Shown here piece after piece: positions 44,740 to 53,693 of a stretch of DNA of 64,000 bases. The stretch is from contig CAWJFY010000008.1 in the NCBI GenBank assembly GCA_963842295.1, forward strand, positions 1 to 64,000, given 5' to 3'. The stretch's first letter is position 1; each line of letters starts with the position of its first letter. A program made the translations under genes and the position numbers. This DNA comes from JAJNBA01 sp963842295 (lineage in GTDB: Bacteria > Actinomycetota > UBA4738 > HRBIN12). The notes under the pieces were generated by a model. It had not been told where the DNA came from. It searched no databases and saw only the letters and a list, made by a program, of their open reading frames with translations.

Positions 44740-45825
44740 TCACTCACGAGTCGTCACCTTCGTGGCATGCACATAGGTGCCGGGCTCGCGGCCGTGGGCG
44801 ATCGCGAGCCCGTGGGCCAGGAGCTGGGTGGGCACGATCGAGACGGCCGGCGCGATCGAACGGTCGATCGCGTCGATGCCGACGGACAGCGCGGCCGGGG
44901 ATCCGGACCCCATGGAAACTCCCTCCGCGCGAGTGATCTCGAGTACGGCGGCGCCGACCTCGCGGAGCTCCCGTGCCAGAGAGCTGTCCAGCGCCTCCGT
45001 CTCCGGTTCCGTCGCGATCACGATCGCCGCCAGGTTCGGGCCGGCGAGCTCGAGAGGCCCGTGTCGGAACTGGCCGGACTCGAGCGCCTCGGCGCCCAGA
45101 CCGACGGCTTCCTTCAGGGTGAGAGCGGCCATCTCGGCCGCGGCCCGTGCCGGGCCGCGGCCGAGCACCACGACGTCCTCGCGCGGCCCGAGCCAGGCCA
45201 AGACGTCGTCCGCGAGGGCCTCGTTCGCCAGGAGACGCTCGATCGAGACGGCCGCACGCTCCGCCTCTCGCGACTGCGCGTCGCATGCGGCTCCGGGTGT
45301 GGCGCCGCCCAGGACCTTTCCGATCCCCGCGAGCACGACGAGCCCCGCGCCGAACGTCGTCGTCGATGGCCCCGTCTCCTTGCCGGCCCGTGTGTCGAGC
45401 ACCACATCCGCCGCCCGAGCGAGCGTGTTGTCCATCCCGTTCGTTACGGCCACGATCGAGGGCGTGTCGTCTCGGCCCCGAAGCGTCTCGACGAGATGGA
45501 CGATCTCCGCGCTCTCGCCCGACTGGCTCACTGCGATCACCGGCGTCGAGGGGCCAAGGATCCCCGATCGGAAATGGAGGAGCTCCGCGGACCCGAGCAT
45601 CACGGCCGTCAGACCGGCTTCGGCGAGCTCGGCGGCGAGCGGGTAGCACGAGGCGTAGGAGCCGCCCATCCCGGTGAGGATCACGGTGCCACTCGTGAGG
45701 AGCCCGCCCAGCGTCCGAAGCGCTTCCTGCTGGTCGTGGAGCCCCGCGGCGGCTCGCCGGAGCGCCTCGGGCTGCCCGGTGATCTCGGCGGAGAAAGAGT
45801 CAGGAAACTTTCCTAACGATTTCAC
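44740..45825 (-). CDS. SIS-domain sugar isomerase/aldose-ketose deaminase-like protein
   Basis: 361 residues with two SIS domains: TGTVILTGMGGSYASCYPLA, VIAVSQSGESAEIVHLVETL in the first and EDVVVLGRGPARAAAEMAAL, TLKEAVGLGAEALESGQFRH in the second, as in GlmS C-terminal and AgaS-like proteins that act on glucosamine-6-phosphate or related phosphates. GTG 45825 is the only reasonable start; a -10 box lies six bases upstream, so the message is probably leaderless. The ROK-type operator sits within codons 4-8. First gene of the operon SIS-deacetylase-kinase-ATPase. Confidence 0.85.
   Translation of the reverse strand: MKSLGKFPDSFSAEITGQPEALRRAAAGLHDQQEALRTLGGLLTSGTVILTGMGGSYASCYPLAAELAEAGLTAVMLGSAELLHFRSGILGPSTPVIAVSQSGESAEIVHLVETLRGRDDTPSIVAVTNGMDNTLARAADVVLDTRAGKETGPSTTTFGAGLVVLAGIGKVLGGATPGAACDAQSREAERAAVSIERLLANEALADDVLAWLGPREDVVVLGRGPARAAAEMAALTLKEAVGLGAEALESGQFRHGPLELAGPNLAAIVIATEPETEALDSSLARELREVGAAVLEITRAEGVSMGSGSPAALSVGIDAIDRSIAPAVSIVPTQLLAHGLAIAHGREPGTYVHATKVTTRE
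45802..45814. promoter_or_regulatory. ROK-type operator palindrome (site 1)
   Basis: AGGAAA-C-TTTCCT, perfect 6-base arms, identical to site 2 at 49989-50001 beside the ROK gene. It covers the -35 region of the plus-strand GH4 promoter and the first codons of the SIS gene, so one repressor could silence both divergent operons. Confidence 0.75.
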
Positions 45826-45831
45826 GGCCGC

Positions 45832-45841
45832 AGTGTACGAT
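45832..45841. promoter_or_regulatory. Overlapping divergent -10 boxes for leaderless SIS and GH4 genes
   Basis: TACGAT (45836-45841, plus) lies eight bases before the GTG of the GH4 gene; TACACT (45837-45832, minus) lies six bases before the GTG of the SIS gene. With only 24 bases between the two start codons, both transcripts would begin at or near the start codon. Neither gene has a Shine-Dalgarno sequence. Confidence 0.5.
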
Positions 45842-45849
45842 GCCGTGCC

Positions 45850-47121
45850 GTGGGTGTGAAGGTGTCCGTCGCCGGTGGGGGGAGCACGTACTCGCCGGAG
45901 CTGGTCGAGGGGTTGGTGACCCGCGCCGATCGGTTGCCGGTGGACGAGCTCGTCCTGCTGGATCCCGATCCCGAACGCCTGGAGATCGTGGGAGCCCTCG
46001 CCGACAGGATGCTCCGTCGAGCCGGATGGGCCGGCCGGCTCGTTCTCACCGCGAGCCGTGACGAGGCACTCGAGGGCGCGAACTTCGTGATCGTGCAGCT
46101 TCGGGTCGGTGGCCAGACCGCACGTCTGACCGACGAGACGATCCCCGGCAGATTCGGGTTCATCGGCCAGGAGACCACGGGCGCGGGAGGATTCGCGAAA
46201 GCACTTCGGACCGTACCCGTCGTGCTCGAGCTGGCCGAGGAGACGGCGCGGCGCGGCGCCCCCGGCGCGTGGTTCGTCGACTTCACCAACCCCACGGGAC
46301 TCGTGACGCAGGCCCTCCTCGACGACGGTCATCGGGCGATCGGTCTGTGCAACGTCGCGATCTCGCTCCAACGGCGGCTGGCGGAACGGTTCGCCGTCGA
46401 ACCCGAAAGGGTCACCCTCGATCACGTCGGGCTGAACCACCTCTCCTGGGAGCGGTCCGTCATCGTCGACGGGCAGGATCGGATGGCGGACATCCTCGAG
46501 GACCCCGCCTCCTACCCCGGTGCCGATGAGTTCCCGCCCGAGCTCGTCCGGATGCTGGGGGCGATCCCGAGCCCGTACCTGCACTACTACTACTTCCCCT
46601 CCGAGGTCCTGGCGCATCAGCGCACCCACCGGAGCAGGGCCGAGGAAGTGATGCAGATCGAGGCCGGCCTCCTGGAGCTGTACCGGGACCCGTCCCTCGA
46701 CGAGAAGCCGAAGCTCCTCGAGGAGCGAGGTGGCGCGTTCTATTCCGAGGCCGCCGCAGCCCTCGTGGCGTCGCTGCATGCGGGCACCGGGGACGTGCAG
46801 GTCGTGAACGTCCGCAACGACGGCGCGATCCCGAACCTGCCCGACGACGACATCGTGGAGATCCCGGCGCGCATCGATCGCGACGGCGCACACCCGGAGC
46901 AGACGGCCGCTCTCACACCGGAGATGCTGGGGATCGTCCAGCACGCGAAGGCGTACGAGCGCCTGGCGATCGAGGCCGCGACGACCGGTGACCGGACGAA
47001 GGCGCTCAAGGCCCTGCTCGCCAACCCACTGGTCGGTGATTACGCGGGGGCCGCTCCCCTGCTCGATGCGCTGCTCGAGGTGAACCGGCCCTTCCTGCCG
47101 CGTTTCGCCGCCAGCGGATGA
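45850..47121 (+). CDS. Family 4 glycoside hydrolase (6-phospho-glycosidase type)
   Basis: 423 residues. NAD-binding KVSVAGGGSTYSPELVEGLV, VIVQLRVGG, RFGFIGQETTGAGGFAKALR, WFVDFTNPTGLVTQALL, metal-site GLCNVAIS and LDHVGLNHLSW. GH4 enzymes use NAD+ and a divalent metal for redox-assisted cleavage, mostly of 6-phospho-glycosides; here Cys-Asn replaces the CN(V/I)P signature as LCNVAI. Start GTG 45850 (or 45856), probably leaderless. Overlaps the next gene by ATGA. Confidence 0.9.
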   Translation: MGVKVSVAGGGSTYSPELVEGLVTRADRLPVDELVLLDPDPERLEIVGALADRMLRRAGWAGRLVLTASRDEALEGANFVIVQLRVGGQTARLTDETIPGRFGFIGQETTGAGGFAKALRTVPVVLELAEETARRGAPGAWFVDFTNPTGLVTQALLDDGHRAIGLCNVAISLQRRLAERFAVEPERVTLDHVGLNHLSWERSVIVDGQDRMADILEDPASYPGADEFPPELVRMLGAIPSPYLHYYYFPSEVLAHQRTHRSRAEEVMQIEAGLLELYRDPSLDEKPKLLEERGGAFYSEAAAALVASLHAGTGDVQVVNVRNDGAIPNLPDDDIVEIPARIDRDGAHPEQTAALTPEMLGIVQHAKAYERLAIEAATTGDRTKALKALLANPLVGDYAGAAPLLDALLEVNRPFLPRFAASG

Positions 47122-48386
47122 ACGCGGATCGCCCAGCGCTCGACGCGTCGCGCGATGCTCAGGTGGATCCGTCGACGAAGGGCTTCCCGACCGTCGACGG
47201 TCCGATCGCGCTCGCCGACGTCGCGACACAAGGATGGTCGCTCGAGGATCTCCTTCCACCGGTGCTCCTGCTCAGGGAGTCGGCGCTCGCGCACAACATC
47301 GCCCTGATGGCGGACTACTGCGCGAACCAGTGGGTCGAGCTGGCGCCGCACGGGAAGACCACGATGGCGCCGCAGCTCTGGCGCCGCCAACTCGACGCCG
47401 GCGCGTGGGGCATCAGCGCCGCGACCGTCGCGCAGGCTCGGGTGATGCTCGCCGCCGGCGTGCGACGGGTGCTGATCGCCAACGAGGTGACGGACCCTCC
47501 CGGCGTGAGATGGGTCGCGACGCAGTTGCGCGACCCCGGCCTCGAGATCCTCTGCGCCGTGGATTCGCCGCCCGGCGTTGAGCTACTCGCCGAGGGGATG
47601 GACGGAATGCCTCGACCGCTCCCCGTCCTCGTGGAGCTCGGTCATCCGGGAGGTCGAACCGGATGCCGCACCATCGAGGATGCGATCGAGGTAGCCCGCC
47701 TCGTGACGACCAAGCCGGAGCTCGCCCTGGCGGGCGCGACCGGCTTCGAAGGGACGATCTGCGACGACCGCACGCCGGCCTGCCTCGAGGAGGTCCGTGC
47801 CTTCCTCGACCGCCTCGCGACCCTCACGGTTCGGCTCCGGACCGATGGCTTGGTGGAGACCGAGGAAACATGGGTGAGCGCGGGAGGCAGCGCGTTCTTC
47901 GACCTCGTTGTGGAATATCTCCAGCCGTCCGATGGCATCGCCGACCGGGTGCTCCTCCGCTCCGGTCGCTACGTCGTCCACGACACGCGCCAGAACGAAC
48001 GTGTGTCGCCGTTCGCACACCACGACCCGGATCGTCGCTTCCGCTCGGCGATCGAAGCATGGGGTGCGGTGCTCTCACGCCCCGAGCCGGATCTCGCGAT
48101 CATCAACTTCGGGCGGCGCGACGTTCCATTCGACCAGGACCTGCCCGCGCCCTTCACACTGCGACGCCGCTCCGGCGAACGCATCGACGTCGTCGGTGCT
48201 CTGGTCGTCGAGCGACTGAACGACCAGCACGCCTTCTGCCGAGTCGGACCGGACGTCTCGATCGAGCCCGGCGACCTCGTGGGGTGCGGCGTGTCCCATC
48301 CCTGCACCGCGTTCGACAAGTGGCGGGTGATCCCCGTCCTCGACGACGACGACCACGTGATCGACGCGGTCGCGACCTACTTCTGA
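47118..48386 (+). CDS. PLP enzyme of the D-threonine aldolase/D-serine dehydratase fold
   Basis: 422 residues. Alanine-racemase-type barrel with PLP-Lys in ELAPHGKTTMAPQLW and a C-terminal metal-binding domain with GCGVSHPCTAFDKW (His and Cys ligands). Known members are D-threonine aldolase, D-serine dehydratase and amino-acid deaminases. Coupled to the GH4 gene (ATGA) and beside KDG kinase and KDPG aldolase genes, so I infer a role in deaminating an amino-sugar acid to a 2-keto-3-deoxy acid rather than amino-acid metabolism. Ends ten bases inside the convergent kinase gene. Confidence 0.82.
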   Translation: MNADRPALDASRDAQVDPSTKGFPTVDGPIALADVATQGWSLEDLLPPVLLLRESALAHNIALMADYCANQWVELAPHGKTTMAPQLWRRQLDAGAWGISAATVAQARVMLAAGVRRVLIANEVTDPPGVRWVATQLRDPGLEILCAVDSPPGVELLAEGMDGMPRPLPVLVELGHPGGRTGCRTIEDAIEVARLVTTKPELALAGATGFEGTICDDRTPACLEEVRAFLDRLATLTVRLRTDGLVETEETWVSAGGSAFFDLVVEYLQPSDGIADRVLLRSGRYVVHDTRQNERVSPFAHHDPDRRFRSAIEAWGAVLSRPEPDLAIINFGRRDVPFDQDLPAPFTLRRRSGERIDVVGALVVERLNDQHAFCRVGPDVSIEPGDLVGCGVSHPCTAFDKWRVIPVLDDDDHVIDAVATYF

Positions 48387-49282
48387 GCGGGATCCGCGCG
48401 CGCCACGCCCTCCGCATCGCCGACCGTGGCGGCCACCGCGGCGCCGCACCGGGCTCCCTCGACAAGCGCCTCCGGCACGTCCGCGTCGTTCAGGCGGGCG
48501 TGCAGGTATCCGGCGTCGAACGCGTCGCCCGCGCCGACCGGGTCGACGTCCTCGACGGGCACCGGCGCCACCTCGTGCCAACGACCCTCGGGATCGAGCG
48601 CTCCGGCGCCCGACCTCCCACCCTTCACGACGATCTCGCGAGGTCCACGCCGCGCGAACGCTCGAGCCAACTCCTGGGTCGTCTGTGCATCCTCGAACGC
48701 ACGAAACTCGTCGATGCCGCCGAGGACGAGATCGCACGAACCGAGCAGAGGCTCGATCAGGGCGACGGTGTGATCGGAGCCCCACAGGCCCTGACGAAGG
48801 TTCAGGTCGAGGACACGCATCCCGCGGGCTCGGCGGAACAACGCACGAACGACTCGGCCCGGATCCCGTCCGAGCAGCGGGGTGATGCCCGTGGCGAAGA
48901 CCGCGCGAACGTCTTCGACCGGGACCCCCTCGAGGTCGACGGGCGAGAGCACGCTTGCCGCCGAGCCGGTCCGGTAGTACCGAACCGTCCCGACGGTGTC
49001 ACGGAGCATGAGCCCAGTCGGCCGGTCGGGATCCCTTTTCACCCACGACAGCCCCACCCGTTCAGCCCCGAGCGCGGCCAGGATCCGGTCCCCGAGGGGA
49101 TCCGTGCCCAAGCGACTCACCCACGCGGCGCTCGTGCCCAGCCTGGTGAGCGCCACGCACGCGTTGCTCTCGGCGCCGCCGTGGGTCGCGCGGAACGAGT
49201 TCGCCCCGTCCAATGACCCATCCAGAGCCACGAGCGAGACCATCGTCTCGCCGACCGCGACCACCTCGGGGATGCCGGTCAC
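48377..49282 (-). CDS. kdgK: PfkB-family sugar kinase, 2-keto-3-deoxygluconate kinase-like
   Basis: 301 residues from GTG 49282. VVAVGETMVSLVALDGSLDG at the N-terminus, HGGAESNACVALTRLG, and the PfkB signature DPVGAGDAFDAGYLHARL with catalytic Asp. Phosphorylates 2-keto-3-deoxygluconate to KDPG; specificity is inferred from the coupled KDPG aldolase. GTG overlaps the aldolase stop (GTGA). Confidence 0.85.
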   Translation of the reverse strand: MTGIPEVVAVGETMVSLVALDGSLDGANSFRATHGGAESNACVALTRLGTSAAWVSRLGTDPLGDRILAALGAERVGLSWVKRDPDRPTGLMLRDTVGTVRYYRTGSAASVLSPVDLEGVPVEDVRAVFATGITPLLGRDPGRVVRALFRRARGMRVLDLNLRQGLWGSDHTVALIEPLLGSCDLVLGGIDEFRAFEDAQTTQELARAFARRGPREIVVKGGRSGAGALDPEGRWHEVAPVPVEDVDPVGAGDAFDAGYLHARLNDADVPEALVEGARCGAAVAATVGDAEGVARADPAQK

Positions 49283-49899
49283 GACGGATCGACGATGGAC
49301 GCGACCGCGGTCGCCGCCCGTTCGGCGATCGCATCGAGCTCCGTCGCACTCGCGGGCGGACCCTCGCCGACGAGCGCGCCGCCGAGACCGACGCACGCGG
49401 CGCCTGCATTCAGATAGGCGCCCGCGTCCTGGATCGCGATGCCGCCCGTCGGAACGAGAGGGACGGCGGGCAGGGGCCCCCGGAGCGCCCGGACGTAGCC
49501 CGGACCTCCCACCGAAGCAGGGAACAGCTTGACCGCGGCAACGCCCATGGCGTGGGCGCGCATGATCTCCGTCGGGGTGAGGGCTCCCGGCACGACGTCG
49601 ACCCGCAGATCGAGAGCACGTTGGACCACGTCGGGAAGGAGTCCCGGACTCACGAGGAAGGAGGCTCCCGCGTCGACACTCCGGGAAACGTGATCGGGCT
49701 CGAGGACCGTGCCGACCCCGATCGACCATCCGGCACGGCGCCCTCGCTCAACCGCGCCAAGCGCCCCCGGGGTATCCAGGGTCACCTCGAGGAGCCCGAT
49801 CCCCCCGCGCACCAGCGCTTCCAGGGTGCCGTCGACGTCCCCGGCGCTCCGGTACCGAACGATCCCCAGGAGCCTGGCGGATGCATCCCATCCGGCCAT
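49279..49899 (-). CDS. eda: KDPG/4-hydroxy-2-oxoglutarate aldolase
   Basis: 206 residues from ATG 49899 (AAGGGGG six bases upstream; GTG 49920 is the alternative). Catalytic Glu in GIGLLEVTLDTPGA, GAGTVL-like SIGVGTVLEPDHV, and the Schiff-base Lys in VAAVKLFPASVGGPGYVRAL. Cleaves KDPG to pyruvate and glyceraldehyde-3-phosphate. First gene of a two-gene operon with the PfkB kinase, divergent from the ROK gene across the operator. Confidence 0.92.
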   Translation of the reverse strand: MAGWDASARLLGIVRYRSAGDVDGTLEALVRGGIGLLEVTLDTPGALGAVERGRRAGWSIGVGTVLEPDHVSRSVDAGASFLVSPGLLPDVVQRALDLRVDVVPGALTPTEIMRAHAMGVAAVKLFPASVGGPGYVRALRGPLPAVPLVPTGGIAIQDAGAYLNAGAACVGLGGALVGEGPPASATELDAIAERAATAVASIVDPS

Positions 49900-49988
49900 C
49901 GGCGACCCCCTTCGACTCACGACGCGAACGCGTGATTCGACCGTCTTGACGTGGTGTGGGTCGCGAGCGTAGCATCCGGCGAATAGTT

Positions 49989-50001
49989 AGGAAACTTTCC
50001 T
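49989..50001. promoter_or_regulatory. ROK-type operator palindrome (site 2)
   Basis: AGGAAA-C-TTTCCT flanked by TT and GA, in the gap between the KDPG aldolase (minus) and ROK (plus) genes and ending ten bases before the ROK GTG. Identical to site 1. Its position predicts autoregulation of the ROK gene and control of the aldolase-kinase operon. Confidence 0.8.
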
Positions 50002-50011
50002 GAGAGTATGA

Positions 50012-51253
50012 GTGACGTCGCTCGGTAGGACGCGGGAGGGAGAGACGACGAGCCTCGACGAGACGTTCGCCGGCGGGACGCCCAGCCTCCTTCGCGCGAT
50101 CAACGAGCGTTCCGTGCTCGAGTTCGTCCGGCGCATGGGTCCCGTCTCCCGAGCCCAGATCGCCCGCGACAGTGACCTCTCCAAGCCCACCGTGTCGCAG
50201 GCGCTGGCATCACTGCTGGAGGCAGGTCTCGTCCGGGAGGCTGGGAGGGCCAGTGGCAAACGGGGACCGGCCGCCATCCTGTACGAGCTGAACCCACGAG
50301 CGGGATGGGTGGTCGGCATCGATATCGGCCGCGCTTGGATCAGAGCGGCGATCGCGAACCTCTCGGGCGACATCGTCGCCCGGCGTGACGAACGGACCGT
50401 GGTGCGGAGCCAGCGGGCTCTGATCTCCCAGATCGGCCAGATCGCGCACGGTCTCGCCGCCGAGGCACATCTCCGGTGGCGTCAGGTGACCTTCGCGACC
50501 GTCGGGAGCCCCGGGGTCTTCCACCCGGCCAAAGGCACCGTGGAGCTCGCGTACGCGCTCCCGGGATGGGGCAGGACCGGCCTGGTGGAGTCCGTCCAAG
50601 AGGAGCTGGGCACCAAGATCGCCTTCGAGAACGACGTGAACCTCGCCGCACTCGGCGAGCAGTGGCGAGGGCTCGGCAAGAACGTCGCCAACTTCGCCTA
50701 TCTCCATGTGGGAACCGGTGTCGGCGCAGGCCTCGTGCTCAACGGAGAGCTCTTCCGTGGGCACGCAGGGGCGGCCGGGGAGGTGGCCTATCTCCCCCTC
50801 GCGACCGAGGATCCTCGCGACCCCGTCTCACGCCGCCTGGGCGCACTCGATGCCGCGGCGGGTGCGGCCGGTGTAGTCGCAACCGCGCGCGACCTCGGGA
50901 TGACGGGACCACTGTCCGCCAAGCGCGTGTTCGCGGCGGCGAGGCGAGGTGATCAAGTGGCCGGGCGCGTCGTCGAGCTCGAAGCCGGTCGGATCGCCCT
51001 GGCGATCGCCGCGATCGTGCCGGTCATCGACCCCGAGCTCGTCGTGCTGGGCGGCGGGATCGGCAGCAACGGTGACCTGCTCCTCGAACCCGTCGAGCGC
51101 GAGCTCGCAAGCATCTCCCCGTTCCGCCCACGGATCGACGTGTCGGTGCTGGGCGAGGAGGCCAGCCTCCACGGTGCAGTGGCGACGGCGCTGCAGTCGG
51201 CGCAGACGCTGCTCTTCGCGCGCGGCGCGGAAGCAGCAGGTCACAGGAGGTAA
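50012..51253 (+). CDS. ROK-family transcriptional regulator
   Basis: 413 residues. N-terminal winged helix (VSRAQIARDSDLSKPTVSQA, LLEAGLVREAG), then a ROK sugar-binding/kinase-like domain (VVGIDIGRAWIRAAIANLSG, GSPGVF, AFENDVNLAALGE, HVGTGVGAGLVLNGELFRG). The zinc-site CxCGxxGC region is not visible, as in some ROK repressors. GTG 50012 has no Shine-Dalgarno sequence and is probably leaderless. Proposed repressor of the whole 41.9-54.6 kb system; ligand likely a sugar or sugar phosphate. Confidence 0.9.
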   Translation: MTSLGRTREGETTSLDETFAGGTPSLLRAINERSVLEFVRRMGPVSRAQIARDSDLSKPTVSQALASLLEAGLVREAGRASGKRGPAAILYELNPRAGWVVGIDIGRAWIRAAIANLSGDIVARRDERTVVRSQRALISQIGQIAHGLAAEAHLRWRQVTFATVGSPGVFHPAKGTVELAYALPGWGRTGLVESVQEELGTKIAFENDVNLAALGEQWRGLGKNVANFAYLHVGTGVGAGLVLNGELFRGHAGAAGEVAYLPLATEDPRDPVSRRLGALDAAAGAAGVVATARDLGMTGPLSAKRVFAAARRGDQVAGRVVELEAGRIALAIAAIVPVIDPELVVLGGGIGSNGDLLLEPVERELASISPFRPRIDVSVLGEEASLHGAVATALQSAQTLLFARGAEAAGHRR

Positions 51254-51337
51254 GGAGATCAACGTGTCGCACAGATGCCGTCGACCGTTCGGGCCTGAGC
51301 CCGAGAAAGATGGCGGCCAGACAGAAGGGAGAGTGGG

Positions 51338-52690
51338 ATGAAACGTCGAGTCACATCGATCGCGGTAGCGGCAGCGTTCGCGTTGTTCGCCGCGGCCTGC
51401 ACCGCGGGTGGGGGGGACGGCGATCCGCCGCCCTCTGTCGACCCGAACGCGGAGCACGAGCCGGTCACGCTCGAGATGTGGATCCCGTTCAGCGCGGATC
51501 ACGAGGTGGCCGGCGTCCAAGCCGCGTTCGACGCCTTCGAGGCGGAATACCCCTGGATCACGATGAAGGTGACGACCGGGGTCGAGGACGACGCCAAGGT
51601 GCTTGCCGCGATCCGAGCCGGGACTCCGCCCGACGCGACGATGTCGTGGGCGTTGGACGATCTCGCCGCCTTCTGCGACACCGGCGCCTGGCAGGACCTC
51701 ACTCCGTACATCGAGCAGGACGGCATGGAGATCTCGGATCACTTCCCACCCTCGGTCGAGCGATACACGGGCTTCGGCGGGAAACGGTGCGCGTTCCCAT
51801 TCCTCACCGATGCGGTCGGCCTCTACTACAACAGGGATCTCCTGGAGGCGAAGGGCTACACCGAGCCTCCGAAGACCTATTCCGAGCTCACGGCGATGGC
51901 GAAGGATCTCACCGAATTCAACCCGGACGGCACGATCAAGGTCGCCGGATTCGTGCCCTGGTTCGGCAACTACTACGTCAACGGAGACCCGCTGAACCAC
52001 TCCATCGCCTGGGACGCCGACTGGTACAACGACGACGGCACGGCGGCGATGGCCTCCGACCCGGACTGGGCGGCGATGTTCCGCTGGCAGAAGGACCTCG
52101 TCGACTTCTACGGCGTGGACAACCTGAAGAAGTTCGTCGCCGGCCAGGGCGACGAATGGGGAGAGTCGAGTCAGGACTTCCAGCTCGGCCGTATCGCGAT
52201 GGCCCTCGATGGCGAATGGCGGACCGCGTTCATCAAGAACGGCACGCCCGACCTGAACTACGGGACGGCGCCGTCACCGGTTCCGGACGGCAGGGAGGAT
52301 GTGTACGGGGTCGGCCGGGTCGGCGGGACGATCATCGGGATCCCCCGCGGATCGGCGCACGAAGCCGAGGCGTGGCTCCTCGTGAAGTTCATGGCCACCA
52401 ACACCGGGAGTCTCGTCGCCGCAGCGAACGCGATCGGCAACGTACCGACGACCTTCGAGTCGCTGGAGTCTCCGGCGCTGTCGCTGCCCGAGCAGTTCAA
52501 CACGTTCCTGGACGTGTTCTCGAACCCGAACTCGCATTACAAGGACATGTCTATCCTCGGCTCCGCTGACCAGGACATCCTGTCGAGCTTCGCGGCGAAG
52601 TGGCAATCGGGTCGGATCACCGACCTCGAAGCGGGCCTCGCAGGCGTCGCGGAACAGATCAACGACCAGCTCGCGCAGGCGGGCGGCTGA
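51338..52690 (+). CDS. ABC transporter sugar-binding lipoprotein
   Basis: 450 residues. Signal with lipobox FAAAC (Cys near residue 22), then a family-1 extracellular solute-binding domain (VTLEMWIPFSADHEVAGVQA, YYNRDLLEAKGYTEPPKTYS, GRIAMALDGEW). ATG 51338 follows GGGAG. Captures the sugar for the two permeases downstream and the ATPase at 41899. Confidence 0.92.
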   Translation: MKRRVTSIAVAAAFALFAAACTAGGGDGDPPPSVDPNAEHEPVTLEMWIPFSADHEVAGVQAAFDAFEAEYPWITMKVTTGVEDDAKVLAAIRAGTPPDATMSWALDDLAAFCDTGAWQDLTPYIEQDGMEISDHFPPSVERYTGFGGKRCAFPFLTDAVGLYYNRDLLEAKGYTEPPKTYSELTAMAKDLTEFNPDGTIKVAGFVPWFGNYYVNGDPLNHSIAWDADWYNDDGTAAMASDPDWAAMFRWQKDLVDFYGVDNLKKFVAGQGDEWGESSQDFQLGRIAMALDGEWRTAFIKNGTPDLNYGTAPSPVPDGREDVYGVGRVGGTIIGIPRGSAHEAEAWLLVKFMATNTGSLVAAANAIGNVPTTFESLESPALSLPEQFNTFLDVFSNPNSHYKDMSILGSADQDILSSFAAKWQSGRITDLEAGLAGVAEQINDQLAQAGG

Positions 52691-52706
52691 TCGGGCGGGG
52701 GGAACG

Positions 52707-53693
52707 ATCGCCGAAACACTGACGGCGGAGGCGCGCCGGCCCGTCTCGAAGAGACGACCGGCGCGCCGCCGCGCCCGTCGCTACGGCACGGTCTCCCTGT
52801 TCATGCTTCCGTGGATCATCGGCTTCTCGGTCTTCATCGCGTACCCGATGATCGCGAGCTTCTACTACTCCTTCACGAACTACGACCTTCTCGAGGATCC
52901 GACCTTCGTCGGTCTCCAGAACTATCGGTTCATGTTCACGAAGGACCCGATGTTCTGGCAGGCGATGCGCAACACCCTGTGGATCATCGCGGTGGGGGTT
53001 CCCCTGCAGATCGTGACGTCGCTCTCTCTGGCCTGGCTGCTCACCCGGCCGAGACGAGGGTCTCGGATCTATCGGACGATCCTGTTCCTTCCCACGATGA
53101 TCCCTCCGGTCGCGGCGGCTCTCGGATTCGTGTTCCTCTTCAATCCGGCCACGGGCCCTATCAACCAAGGGCTCGTGGCGTTGGGAGTGGAGAACCCGCC
53201 CCTCTGGTTCTACAGCGCGTTCTGGTCGAAATGGGGCCTCGTGTTCCTGAGCCTTTGGGGCGTCGGCCAGACCATGATGATCTTCCTCGCCGGCCTCTTG
53301 GATGTCCCGCGACAGCTCTATGAAGCCGCCGAGATCGAAGGTGCGGGTGCGTGGCAGCGGTTCCGCTTCGTCACCCTGCCGATGATCTCCCCGGTGATCT
53401 TCTTCTCCGTCGTGATCGGAGTGATCGCCGGGTTCCAGTACTTCACGCAGGCCTACGTCGCGAGCTTCGCCGTCTCCGGTCAACCCACGGGAGGCGCAGC
53501 AGCCAACATCGGGGGGCCCGAGGAATCGACCTTGTTCTACTCGTTGCACCTCTACATCAAAGGCTTCGCCCACTTCCAGATGGGCTACGCGTCGGCGATG
53601 GCGTGGATCCTGTTCCTGATCATCATGGTCTGCACCATCGTGATCATCAGAACGTCCCGGCGGTGGGTCCACTATCAGGGGGGGTTCCGATAG
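52707..53693 (+). CDS. Sugar ABC transporter permease (MalF/UgpA type), probable ATC start
   Basis: The conserved part from ATG 52803 has six helices and the EAA loop (YEAAEIEGAGAWQRFRFVTL). The frame is coding-like further upstream (basic KRRPARRRARRYGTVSLF before helix 1), but no ATG, GTG or TTG occurs there; ATC 52707 lies five bases after GGGGGG and gives 328 residues, usual for the family, versus 296 from ATG 52803, which cuts into the first helix. 16 bases after the binding-protein gene. Confidence 0.85.
   Translation: MAETLTAEARRPVSKRRPARRRARRYGTVSLFMLPWIIGFSVFIAYPMIASFYYSFTNYDLLEDPTFVGLQNYRFMFTKDPMFWQAMRNTLWIIAVGVPLQIVTSLSLAWLLTRPRRGSRIYRTILFLPTMIPPVAAALGFVFLFNPATGPINQGLVALGVENPPLWFYSAFWSKWGLVFLSLWGVGQTMMIFLAGLLDVPRQLYEAAEIEGAGAWQRFRFVTLPMISPVIFFSVVIGVIAGFQYFTQAYVASFAVSGQPTGGAAANIGGPEESTLFYSLHLYIKGFAHFQMGYASAMAWILFLIIMVCTIVIIRTSRRWVHYQGGFR

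Noticed and set aside
44740..47259. Minus-strand open frame of 839 codons antisense to the GH4 gene
   Set aside because: Only its end is real (the SIS protein); the rest is a GC-rich antisense frame without domains and contradicted by the well-conserved GH4 gene on the other strand.
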